A DNA stretch of 17,771 bases, taken from contig CAMXYS010000016.1 of assembly GCA_947253135.1 (NCBI GenBank), positions 1 to 17,771 of the forward strand, written 5' to 3'. The notes under the pieces were generated by a model. It was not told where the DNA came from. It saw only the letters and a list, made by a program, of their open reading frames with translations, and ran no database searches. Both the position numbers and the translations under genes were made by a program. Below are positions 7,701 to 13,759 of the stretch, in pieces (the first letter of the stretch is position 1; each line of letters starts with the position of its first letter). This stretch comes from an uncultured Clostridia bacterium (GTDB taxonomy: Bacteria; Bacillota; Clostridia; Saccharofermentanales; Fastidiosipilaceae).

Positions 7701-7946
7701 CCCCAGCAAAAAGGCCAGGCGTTGGGCCAAAGGACTGTCCGGTTGATTACAGAGTTGCCGGTCCGACAAATCTAGTGAAATGGTGGGGTAGAAGTGATCC
7801 AAGCCAACAATTTCAAAGTGCCAGCCCAGCTTCACACTCCCGGCCTCCACAGTTAAGTTATAGCTATGGTATATAAAATTAGGGTATTCTTGCCGTAAAT
7901 CGGCATAAGTTTTTTTTTCAGCGGTGCCGCTCTCATGAAAGCTCAT
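4740..7946 (-). CDS. murL-murD2: MurL-MurD2 fusion: UDP-MurNAc-L-Ala-L-Glu epimerase joined to UDP-MurNAc-L-Ala--L-Glu ligase
   Basis: A 1068-residue cytoplasmic protein of peptidoglycan precursor synthesis. Residues 1 to about 440 resemble MurL, the ATP-dependent epimerase that turns the terminal L-Glu of UDP-MurNAc-L-Ala-L-Glu into D-Glu. The marks are a PP-loop-like LIPVGGGKDSVVSLM (183-197), SNEASADEAS (280-289) and a cysteine cluster C352, C362, C365, C368. Residues from about 525 to 1068 are a Mur ligase: Rossmann motif LVLGFGREG (538-546), ATP loop GVTGTKGKSTT (652-662), ELSSHQL (703-709), EEHLDHYRSYDEYLDAK (726-742), PHRSEFVG (891-898) and SYNIYKNFEERG (1034-1045). The motif NDSIATIP (907-914) replaces the NDSKATN of ordinary MurD. 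The joining region (about 440-525) and residues 142-178 are low-complexity. A GAGGG stands 8 bases before the ATG, 13 bases after opuCD. MurL and MurD2 are usually separate neighbouring genes, so the fusion is the notable point. Substrate assignment is by family resemblance. Confidence 0.88.
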   Translation of the reverse strand: MSFHESGTAEKKTYADLRQEYPNFIYHSYNLTVEAGSVKLGWHFEIVGLDHFYPTISLDLSDRQLCNQPDSPLAQRLAFLLGMAELVSYWKITCSPAVEVRAGSLTKLEIEWWKDLYFGGLGEFFFLNEISPDRSDFMSLSALPGVDTEPAGLDPAGTTLAGATSVETEPAKPTPFKSKGLYLIPVGGGKDSVVSLMRLAPHRNRCFTFGINPTPAAVACMEIAGFSAERQVLLKRHLAPEMLALNRRGFLNGHTPFSAIVAFNALFTAYLIGADRIILSNEASADEASVPGTEINHQFSKTTAFEQAFRSYVQDRLGLPIHYFSLLRPFNELCIAREFASYPAFFKAFRSCNVGSKQNVWCGRCAKCLFIAIMLAPFVGLDRLRQILGRDIFADTGLTEILDELTGARAVKAFECVGTVSEVRFALNRLLLQFHPLRQALAGVQFPGAGKGGGEKSASAVRQPALPALLAHYLEQCRAGLFSDLGLDSAGFPFNLPGAPDPLLTFHRNNDVPADLLPLLEGMNRSEISQLLSGQKILVLGFGREGQAALNWLAVHAGELGLTSVGLADLKCPDQGLVDRLRGGLEVTVYSGADYLNALPAYELILKSPGISFKDYTGEPTGNRTYKAFGKAVISGQTDLLLQAGLPQDIVGVTGTKGKSTTTALIADLLQAGGRKAALAGNIGLPVLSAYDGWTADTAVALELSSHQLQFTAASPKVAVITNFYEEHLDHYRSYDEYLDAKLNILRFQAATDTAVLCADSAELLLRALPEVRGRLILVRHGHLTKEELNSGVGDFYEDLASRLPGRLTAAFLTQHLTALYTYAGRSIERIEVAEAGCVLARTPLLNVAADHPALPGSHHLCDVALAAAAVKGLVPDTALAAAVANFSGLPHRSEFVGQFAGIRFYNDSIATIPAATELAMATLPCVRTLIVGGMNRGLHYGDFINHLLDSKLACLIGLPDTGYQICEQVAAALGQREKEGKVEKAESLATAATAGGGHPLLVLKAADMDEAVALAYRHTEAGASCLLSPAASSYNIYKNFEERGNHFKRAVQQLGRGTLAKEGEGGA

Positions 7947-7959
7947 ACAAAGGCCCTCT

Positions 7960-8649
7960 TTATCTTGGCATAAATTGCTTTTCCAATCGTGCTAAAAGTA
8001 GGTCTACTATCACAGCCATCAAGGCACAGGGCAGGGCCCCTGCCAAAATAATAGCGGTACCACCTGCCACGTTGATTCCCCGAGTGATAATGTCTCCCAG
8101 ACCGCCGGCGCCGATGAAGGTGCCGACCGCGGTAATGCCGATTGCGACCACTAAAGCATTTCTGATTCCCGCCATGATGACCGACATGGCCAGTGGGATT
8201 TCGGTCAGACGAATTCTTTGTAATTTAGTCATCCCCATACCGTCAGCCGCATCTAGGAGGTCTGCCGGAATATTGCGAATGCCCGTCACGGTATTTTTTA
8301 AGATCGGCAAAAAGGAATAGAGTGCCACTGTGGCTATAACCGTCGTATGGCCCAAGCCCAGGCCCACCATCAAGATCGACATCAGGGCTAAAGAAGGGAT
8401 GGTCTGAATGACATTGGCAATGCCGACAAGCGTGTTTGAGAGCTTCTTTTTGCGGGCAATCAATAAGCCCAAAGGAATAGCGATGACGGCGGCAATTAAA
8501 ACGCCATAAACGGAGATTAAAAAATGTCGCCAAAATTGTAGCCAGATTTCAGCGCCGTTTAAGCGGTAGTAGCGAATCAGCTGACTAAACACACCGGCCT
8601 TAAGGGGAAGCAAGCCGGAGCTGGCGATTAGGTTGGTCAAAGCAGTCAT
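7960..8649 (-). CDS. opuCD: Osmoprotectant (glycine betaine/choline-type) ABC transporter permease, OpuCD-like
   Basis: Membrane subunit of an OpuC-type importer, 229 residues with about six helices and the usual length for the family. The cytoplasmic coupling loop that docks on the ATPase is seen as LLDAADGMGMTKLQRIRLTEIPLAM (about residues 131-155), with the family segment IQTIPSLALMSILMVGLGLG (81-100) before it. A longer N-terminus than in its partner permease includes a short amphipathic stretch before the first helix. The ATG overlaps the end of opuCC by 4 bases (ATGA) and is preceded by GGGAGG 9 bases upstream. Order ATPase, permease, binding protein, permease matches opuCABCD of Bacillus and Listeria. 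The exact substrate (betaine, carnitine, choline or other) cannot be read from the permease. Confidence 0.9.
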   Translation of the reverse strand: MTALTNLIASSGLLPLKAGVFSQLIRYYRLNGAEIWLQFWRHFLISVYGVLIAAVIAIPLGLLIARKKKLSNTLVGIANVIQTIPSLALMSILMVGLGLGHTTVIATVALYSFLPILKNTVTGIRNIPADLLDAADGMGMTKLQRIRLTEIPLAMSVIMAGIRNALVVAIGITAVGTFIGAGGLGDIITRGINVAGGTAIILAGALPCALMAVIVDLLLARLEKQFMPR

Positions 8650-9707
8650 TTGAGCTTCCCTCCCTTCATCCGATCGACAAAATAGTGGTGTTCTTCTAAA
8701 AATTCGGTAGCGACAAAGCGCGGTTCAATCTGGTCTTCATCACCCTTTTTATTTAAAGCCTGCATGGTTTCTGTGTTGACAGCACCGACCAGGGTTTCCA
8801 AAACTGCATCCAACTCGGGGCAGTGGGCCAGCACTGCTTCAGTGGCTACGGGGCTGCAATCATAGGCCGGAAACAGGTGCAGGTCATCTTCTAAAACAAC
8901 TAAATCATAGGTGTTGATGCGGCCATCAGTTGTGTAGCCCAAGGCCACATCCATTTCACCGTTTTCCAGGGCATTGTAAACCAGGCCGACTTCCATGGGA
9001 AAGAGCCTGTGAAAATTAATCCCGTAAAGGTTGACAAAGGCCTCATAGCCGTCCCCTTCTCGCTCCATCCAGGAAGTGTCCACGCCGGCCCGCAGCTGCG
9101 GGGCAAGCGGACCCAAGTCACTGACTGTTTTAAGATTGTGTTCTTCCGCAAAACTGCGCTTGACCATAAAGGCATAGGTGTTGGCAAAACCGAAAGAATC
9201 GTACCACTTCCGCTGAAAACGCTCACGGTAGCCTTTTTGCACCGTTGCCATAGCCAAGGCCGGGTCTGCAATCGGCTCCAAGCCTAATTCTCCGGTCAAT
9301 GAAGTCCCGGTATACATAGCCGCTACGTTCACATCACCCCGCATAATCGCTTGGTGGATTAAAGTTGTCGAGCCCAAATTATTGATATAAGAAACATCTT
9401 CTTCGGGCAGATAATGGTTGACCATCTGCCCCATCATTTCTGCTAAGATTTGCCGTTCTGTCGTGCTGCCCCCGGCAATGACAATCCCCTTTTTAGCCGA
9501 AGCACCGCCCAATCCCGGAAACCAACAAGCCGTTGTCAACCCCAAGAGACAAGTGGTCAGCAACAGGGCTAAAACGACGCGGAAGCGGGGCCAAAGGCCG
9601 GCCGACTCAAAGGATCGCTCCACCACCCTGCAGGCGGCATTGCAGTCAGAACAGGCAGGCAAACTGTTTTTTAGCCGGTGCTGTTTTGCTCTGGTTTGCT
9701 CGCTCAT
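8646..9707 (-). CDS. opuCC: Osmoprotectant ABC transporter substrate-binding protein, OpuCC-like, with unusual N-terminal extension
   Basis: Extracytoplasmic binding protein of the OpuC importer, 353 residues. The binding fold starts near residue 73 with KGIVIAGGSTTERQILAEMM and continues with YINNLGSTTLIHQAIMRGDVNVAAMYTGTSLTGELGL, the typical opening of OpuAC/ProX-type quaternary-amine receptors. A hydrophobic stretch (about 43-57) ends in LTTAC with cysteine 61, a probable lipoprotein site, although the residue at -3 is Thr rather than the usual Leu. Some 40 hydrophilic residues precede it and contain CSDCNAAC (19-26). This extension is odd for a lipoprotein. The ATG at 9707 is nevertheless the best start: GGAGG lies 8 bases upstream and it overlaps opuCB by 4 bases, while the internal GTG codons (residues 28-29) lack a ribosome site. 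Confidence 0.9.
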   Translation of the reverse strand: MSEQTRAKQHRLKNSLPACSDCNAACRVVERSFESAGLWPRFRVVLALLLTTCLLGLTTACWFPGLGGASAKKGIVIAGGSTTERQILAEMMGQMVNHYLPEEDVSYINNLGSTTLIHQAIMRGDVNVAAMYTGTSLTGELGLEPIADPALAMATVQKGYRERFQRKWYDSFGFANTYAFMVKRSFAEEHNLKTVSDLGPLAPQLRAGVDTSWMEREGDGYEAFVNLYGINFHRLFPMEVGLVYNALENGEMDVALGYTTDGRINTYDLVVLEDDLHLFPAYDCSPVATEAVLAHCPELDAVLETLVGAVNTETMQALNKKGDEDQIEPRFVATEFLEEHHYFVDRMKGGKLK

Positions 9708-10342
9708 GCCGTCTGCCTCCTTCCAGTGCCGGGTGTCAAGATTTTTTCTAAGAGCCCTAAAAGAAGGTCCAATAAAATGGCCATCAGCGTAATCGGGATT
9801 GTTCCCGCTATGATCATCGGCGGAATGTAGTTGTTTAAACCGGTAAAGATATAGTCACCCAAGCCGCCGGCGCCGATATAAGAAGCCAGAGTTGCCCAGG
9901 CCACAACATAGACAGCCGACAAGCGAATACCCGCCATAATCACCGGCATGGCCAGGGGCAACTCCACTTTGAAAAGCCGCTGTGCCCCGGTCATCCCCAT
10001 ACCTTTAGCCGCATCGACCAAGTTGGAACTGACGCCGGTAATGCCCAGGTAAGTGTTCCTGAGGATAGGCAACAAAGAATAGATAAACAGGGCTGCTATC
10101 GACGGAGGTTTACCCACGCCGAAAAGTGGAATCATAAAGGCCAACAGTGCCAAAGAGGGAATCGTCTGTAAAAGCGAAACCAAGGCAATCACTGGCTTGG
10201 CCGCCCTGGGCAAACGGGTCAACAAAATGCCTACAGGCAAGGCTACCAGAGTGCCGAACAAAAGGGCCAGCAGCGATATATAGAGGTGCTCTCCCGATTT
10301 TTGGAGGAGTTCGGACAGATTTTCGCGTATAAAAGGGATCAT
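9704..10342 (-). CDS. opuCB: Osmoprotectant ABC transporter permease, OpuCB-like
   Basis: First permease subunit of the OpuC importer, 212 residues with five to six membrane helices. The family signature SLLQTIPSLALLAFMIPLFGVG lies at residues 56-77. The ATPase-coupling loop LVDAAKGMGMTGAQRLFKVELPLAMP is at about 108-133, and the GGLGDYIFTGLNNY-type segment follows in the C-terminal half. It is close in design to the opuCD product; the two are expected to form the heterodimeric channel. Its ATG overlaps the opuCA stop (ATGA), with only a weak purine-rich site upstream, so translation is probably coupled to opuCA. It ends in the overlap with opuCC. Confidence 0.9.
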   Translation of the reverse strand: MIPFIRENLSELLQKSGEHLYISLLALLFGTLVALPVGILLTRLPRAAKPVIALVSLLQTIPSLALLAFMIPLFGVGKPPSIAALFIYSLLPILRNTYLGITGVSSNLVDAAKGMGMTGAQRLFKVELPLAMPVIMAGIRLSAVYVVAWATLASYIGAGGLGDYIFTGLNNYIPPMIIAGTIPITLMAILLDLLLGLLEKILTPGTGRRQTA

Positions 10343-11655
10343 GCTTGACCCGCCTTATCTCGGCTGTCATTCGCCTCAGCACGCTTGGCCTCATCCGTTT
10401 GCTCAAAGTCGTCTGTCGCGGCTAGTTCCACCTGTTCTGCTTGTTCTTCTTTTAAAACTTGCTCCAGCTCCGGCGGCAGCTCGTGGTCTTCACCGGTGCT
10501 TTGAACAATGACCTCCAGTGACTGCGGCTCCTCCTCAGCATCGCCTTCCCAGACGCTGTTGTAAACGCTCTCAACAATAGCCGCTCTGGTCACCAGACCG
10601 GTCAGACGACCCTTTTTATCTACCACCGGCAGGTTGCGGTAACCCAATCTCATAATTGAATAGGTTGCATCGCGAATGAGAGTATCCTCACTGATATAAA
10701 CACATTCCTTCATGATCTCTGCCACTGGAATATTATGTCGGCGAATCCGGTCGATATCAAAAATATCAATGAGACCTTGAATCAAACCGTCATCATCAAT
10801 CACAAAGAGCGTATCGACCCGGTTATCTCTCATCACCGTGAGGGCTTCCATACTCATTCGGTCCGCCTTGATCGTAACAGGATATCGATACATGATTTGA
10901 TTAACTGTTTGCGCTGATGACCGAGCTTGGCCCAGGCGGTCTTCACCCAGCAGCTGTTCAACAAACTCATTGGCCGGATGCAGCAATATATTATCGGGTG
11001 TGTCAAATTGAATCAGCTTACCACCGTCCAGAATCGCTATTTTATCAGCTAACGCCAGTGCCTCATCCATATCGTGGGTGACAAAAACCACCGTTCGCCC
11101 CATCTCCTGCTGCAACCTTTTAACCAGTTGCTGCAGGGCATCCCTTGTTATAGGATCCAGTGCGCCGAAGGGCTCGTCCATCAAAATAATCTCCTGGTCG
11201 GCTGCCAAAGCCCTGATAACGCCGATCCGCTGCTGTTGCCCCCCGGATAATTCTGAGGGATAGCGATCCAAGTAGCTCGCCGGCAAATCCACCTTGGCCA
11301 GCAGATCTTTAGCCAGGGATTCCAGTTTGCTTTTATCCCACTTAAGCAATTTCGGCACCATGACAATATTTTCATAAATTGTCATGTGAGGCATCAGGCC
11401 CACCTGCTGAATCACATAACCGATCCGGCGGCGCAAGGCGACCGGGTCCATTTTAGCCACATCCTCACCGTTGATGGTCACACGGCCGGAGCTGGGTCGA
11501 ATCATGCTGTTGATCATCCGCATGCAGGTTGTCTTCCCACTGCCGCTAGTTCCAATAAAAACAACAAATTCCCCGCTGTCAAAGGCCATATTTATGTCTT
11601 CCACTGCCACTTGATTGCCGGGGTAGATCTTGCTTACATGTTCAAATTCAATCAT
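10339..11655 (-). CDS. opuCA: Osmoprotectant ABC transporter ATP-binding protein with two CBS domains, OpuCA-like
   Basis: Cytoplasmic ATPase of the OpuC importer, 438 residues from the chosen start. Walker A is GTSGSGKT (35-42), the Q-loop is at Q83/Q84, the signature LSGGQ is at 136-140, Walker B is IILMDEP (156-162) and the switch histidine is H194. Two CBS domains follow (about 253-310 and 313-370), with DTLFVIDDDGLIQGLIDI and NLPVVDKKGRLTGLVTRAAI as matching cores. In OpuA-type proteins this tandem senses ionic strength. An acidic tail of some 68 residues closes the protein. ATG 11655 is chosen because MIEFEHVSKIYPGN is the family's normal beginning and GAGGAG lies 12 bases upstream. The in-frame TTG at 11742 and ATG at 11706 lie upstream of, or within, the likely -10 element. 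First gene of the minus-strand operon. Confidence 0.93.
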   Translation of the reverse strand: MIEFEHVSKIYPGNQVAVEDINMAFDSGEFVVFIGTSGSGKTTCMRMINSMIRPSSGRVTINGEDVAKMDPVALRRRIGYVIQQVGLMPHMTIYENIVMVPKLLKWDKSKLESLAKDLLAKVDLPASYLDRYPSELSGGQQQRIGVIRALAADQEIILMDEPFGALDPITRDALQQLVKRLQQEMGRTVVFVTHDMDEALALADKIAILDGGKLIQFDTPDNILLHPANEFVEQLLGEDRLGQARSSAQTVNQIMYRYPVTIKADRMSMEALTVMRDNRVDTLFVIDDDGLIQGLIDIFDIDRIRRHNIPVAEIMKECVYISEDTLIRDATYSIMRLGYRNLPVVDKKGRLTGLVTRAAIVESVYNSVWEGDAEEEPQSLEVIVQSTGEDHELPPELEQVLKEEQAEQVELAATDDFEQTDEAKRAEANDSRDKAGQA

Positions 11656-11704
11656 GTTGTGAGCTTGCTCCTCTCGACTGTTTTCGCATTTGTAAGTCTC
11701 TACC

Positions 11705-11713
11705 ATAATAACA
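11705..11713 (-). promoter_or_regulatory. Possible extended -10 promoter element of the opuC-mur-rnz operon
   Basis: Read on the minus strand, TGTTATTAT gives a TGn extended -10 followed by TATTAT (11710 to 11705), about 50 bases before the opuCA ATG. No good -35 hexamer stands 17 bases further upstream, which extended -10 promoters tolerate. No riboswitch-like structure was recognised in the 246-base intergenic region. Confidence 0.35.
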
Positions 11714-11808
11714 TAGGCATTTTGTCGAGCAGTATTTTTCAAGTATTTTGACTTCCGGGTTATTTTTTACAGAACCCTTTTTGCCGTTTATTTACTCTTT
11801 AGCAGCAA

Positions 11809-11857
11809 TTGTTTTTATTACATCTTAGTGCAATAATAGACGCTAAGTTTGTATACT
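11809..11857 (+). promoter_or_regulatory. Candidate promoter(s) of the flavodiiron gene cluster
   Basis: TTGTTT at 11809-11814 and AATAAT at 11832-11837 are separated by exactly 17 bases. Further downstream TATACT at 11852-11857 matches the -10 consensus at five of six positions but has a poor -35. Either would place the transcript start 40 to 70 bases before the ATG at 11902. The region lies between divergent transcription units. Confidence 0.4.
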
Positions 11858-11901
11858 CAAAGAATCGGTAGAATGGTCGGTTTGTCTGAAGGAGGAACTA
11901 C

Positions 11902-13143
11902 ATGAATTACTGTCCCGAGATCGCAGCAGGTCTTTATTATATAGGTGCCAATGACCGCCGCTTGTCGCGCTTTGAAAATATGTTCGAGTTAGCCACAGGG
12001 GTTTCCTATAATTCTTATCTTTTGAAGGGTGAAAAAACAGTTGTCTTTGACGGCATTGATTCTGCCGTAAGCGAACTGCACTTTGATGCGATCAACCAAG
12101 TCTTGGCCGGCCGGCCGCTCGACTACCTGGTTGTCCACCACGTTGAGCCCGACCACTGTGCCTCCATCACGGCTATTTTGAGATATTTCCCGGAGGCGAC
12201 CATGGTCATCAGCAAGCGCGGCCTCTCCTTCCTACAGCAGTTTTACCCCAATACAGCAGATGAAGGCTTGAACTTTGAGGCTCGGGCACAGATAGTAGGC
12301 GAAGGTGACGAACTGGACCTGGGTGACAGAAAGCTAAGTTTTATCGATGCCCCCAATGTTCATTGGCCGGAAGTTATCATGAGTTACGACAACAAGAGTA
12401 AAACCCTCTTTTCAGCCGACGCCTTCGGCTCTTTTAAAGCAATTGACGGCCACCTGTTTGCCGACCAGGTCGATTACGACCGCGATTGGTTGGACGAGGC
12501 CCGGCGTTACTACATCAATATTGTCGGCCGCCAGGGTGCAGCTGTACAAAAGGTCCTAAAAAAAGCGGGCGGGCTGGACATCAAGATGATCTGCCCCCTG
12601 CACGGTTTAATTTTCCGGACACCGGAGTCTATCCAAACAATCATCAATAAATACGACATCTGGTCCTCTTACCGACCTGAAATCAAGGGGGCTTTGATTT
12701 GCTACAGTTCCATGTATGGCAACACGGCCTTAGTAGCTGACAAGTTGGCCGGTGCCTTGTCCCAAGCCGGCGTCAAACATATCCGGGTGCACGATGTTGC
12801 TGAAACTGAAATCTCGGAAATTATCAGCGATATGTTCTGCTACTCTCACATTATTCTCTCCGCCATGAACTACAATACAGAGTTATTCCCCAAGATGGAC
12901 GCTCTCTTGCGCGAGGTCAAAATGCTGAACTTCGGCAACCGGCGAATCGCCTTTATGAACTCCATGAGTTGGGGAGGACGCAGCCTGCCGATCGCCCGCG
13001 AAATCCTTTCCGGTTGCAAAGATATAACTGAGATAACCGACCCCTTTGTCATTAAAAGTGCCCTGGACAGCTCTCAATTAGAGGATCTGGGACACTTTGC
13101 CGCCGACATCGCCGCTGATCTTGAAGCATATGAACTTTGCTGA
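11902..13143 (+). CDS. Flavodiiron protein (A-type flavoprotein, O2/NO reductase)
   Basis: Cytoplasmic flavodiiron protein of 413 residues, the standard two-domain size with no extra rubredoxin domain. Family members reduce O2 to water or NO to N2O and protect anaerobes. The N-terminal metallo-beta-lactamase-like domain carries the diiron ligands in the HxExDH motif (H80, E82, D84, with H85), then H154 (NVHWPE), D173 (SADAFG) and H234 (CPLHGLIF). From about residue 262 a flavodoxin domain follows, with the FMN phosphate loop YSSMYGNT (268-275) and the SMSWGGR segment. The start is firm: GGAGG at 11891-11895 with a 6-base spacer. The electron donor, normally rubredoxin, is not encoded in the window. 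The end overlaps the MerR-type gene, suggesting joint control. I cannot tell O2 from NO preference. Confidence 0.95.
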   Translation: MNYCPEIAAGLYYIGANDRRLSRFENMFELATGVSYNSYLLKGEKTVVFDGIDSAVSELHFDAINQVLAGRPLDYLVVHHVEPDHCASITAILRYFPEATMVISKRGLSFLQQFYPNTADEGLNFEARAQIVGEGDELDLGDRKLSFIDAPNVHWPEVIMSYDNKSKTLFSADAFGSFKAIDGHLFADQVDYDRDWLDEARRYYINIVGRQGAAVQKVLKKAGGLDIKMICPLHGLIFRTPESIQTIINKYDIWSSYRPEIKGALICYSSMYGNTALVADKLAGALSQAGVKHIRVHDVAETEISEIISDMFCYSHIILSAMNYNTELFPKMDALLREVKMLNFGNRRIAFMNSMSWGGRSLPIAREILSGCKDITEITDPFVIKSALDSSQLEDLGHFAADIAADLEAYELC

Positions 13144-13726
13144 AGTCTGTACTCGCAGTGAGTTACCGCCGGAAGCGGTCCGCTATTATGTTGAGTCCAA
13201 GTTGTTGGCCCCCCTCTACCCCAGGCGCAACAGCCCGGAGGAGGGGGAGTATGCGGAAAGCGACGTGGTCCTCTTGAAGGCCATCGGCAATATGAGACGG
13301 CTGGGTCTCTCCATCGACGATGTCCGCCTGATCCTGCTTGACCACACCAAGTTAGAAGAAGTTAAATTGCAAAACATCGACTTGCTTAAACAGAGGCGAG
13401 CCAATACAAACAGCCGCCTGCAGCAACTGCAAGATGTCGGTGGAGAGTGTTTTTTAAGCATCGACGCCCTAATTCAATATTTTTCCGACTTGCCGGTTGA
13501 CAGCTCTCTGCCACAGCGGGATATCGACCTGGACGAAGGGCACAAGATTCGTTTTCAAATGCAGGAGCGGCAGCGAGAAAATGAAGAATTATTGACTGAA
13601 ATTAATGCCCACCGCAGCCGAGAAAAAAGATTGCGGGCGACTTTGATCATCACCGGTATCCTGCTGTTGCTGGCCCTGGGATGGATTATCGCCCCCATCT
13701 GGATGCTCTATTTACCTAAGCCCTGA
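13130..13726 (+). CDS. MerR-type regulator with a C-terminal transmembrane helix
   Basis: A 198-residue protein. Residues 1 to about 70 form a MerR winged helix-turn-helix: FAEVCTRSELPPEAVRYYVESKLLAP, then the wing, then SDVVLLKAIGNMRRLGLSIDDVRLIL. Residues 75-105 and 140-168 look helical and charged (coiled-coil prone). Residues 171-195 (LIITGILLLLALGWIIAPIWMLYL) form a membrane helix preceded by the basic HRSREKRLRA, so the DNA-binding part should face the cytoplasm. Ordinary MerR regulators have no membrane segment. ATG 13130 is chosen over TTG 13097 because it begins right at the HTH. It has no clear Shine-Dalgarno sequence and overlaps the flavodiiron gene by 14 bases, pointing to translational coupling. 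It may regulate the flavodiiron gene or the envelope genes after it. The signal sensed is unknown. Confidence 0.82.
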   Translation: MNFAEVCTRSELPPEAVRYYVESKLLAPLYPRRNSPEEGEYAESDVVLLKAIGNMRRLGLSIDDVRLILLDHTKLEEVKLQNIDLLKQRRANTNSRLQQLQDVGGECFLSIDALIQYFSDLPVDSSLPQRDIDLDEGHKIRFQMQERQRENEELLTEINAHRSREKRLRATLIITGILLLLALGWIIAPIWMLYLPKP

Positions 13727-13759
13727 TGGCTCCGAATTGTAAGTTGCGGAGGTTAGCCT

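Noticed and set aside
11656..11742. Longer opuCA N-terminus starting at TTG 11742
   Set aside because: The extra 29 residues precede the normal family start, have no ribosome site and cover the likely -10 element.
11386..11751. 121-codon + strand frame antisense to opuCA
   Set aside because: It runs opposite to the conserved Walker A region, lacks a ribosome site and resembles no family.
11656..11901. Riboswitch or small RNA between opuCA and the flavodiiron gene
   Set aside because: I saw only promoter-like elements and ribosome binding sites, with no conserved structured RNA pattern.
13097..13129. TTG start for the MerR-type gene
   Set aside because: ATG 13130 starts directly at the helix-turn-helix; the added residues lie inside the flavodiiron gene and do not match the family.
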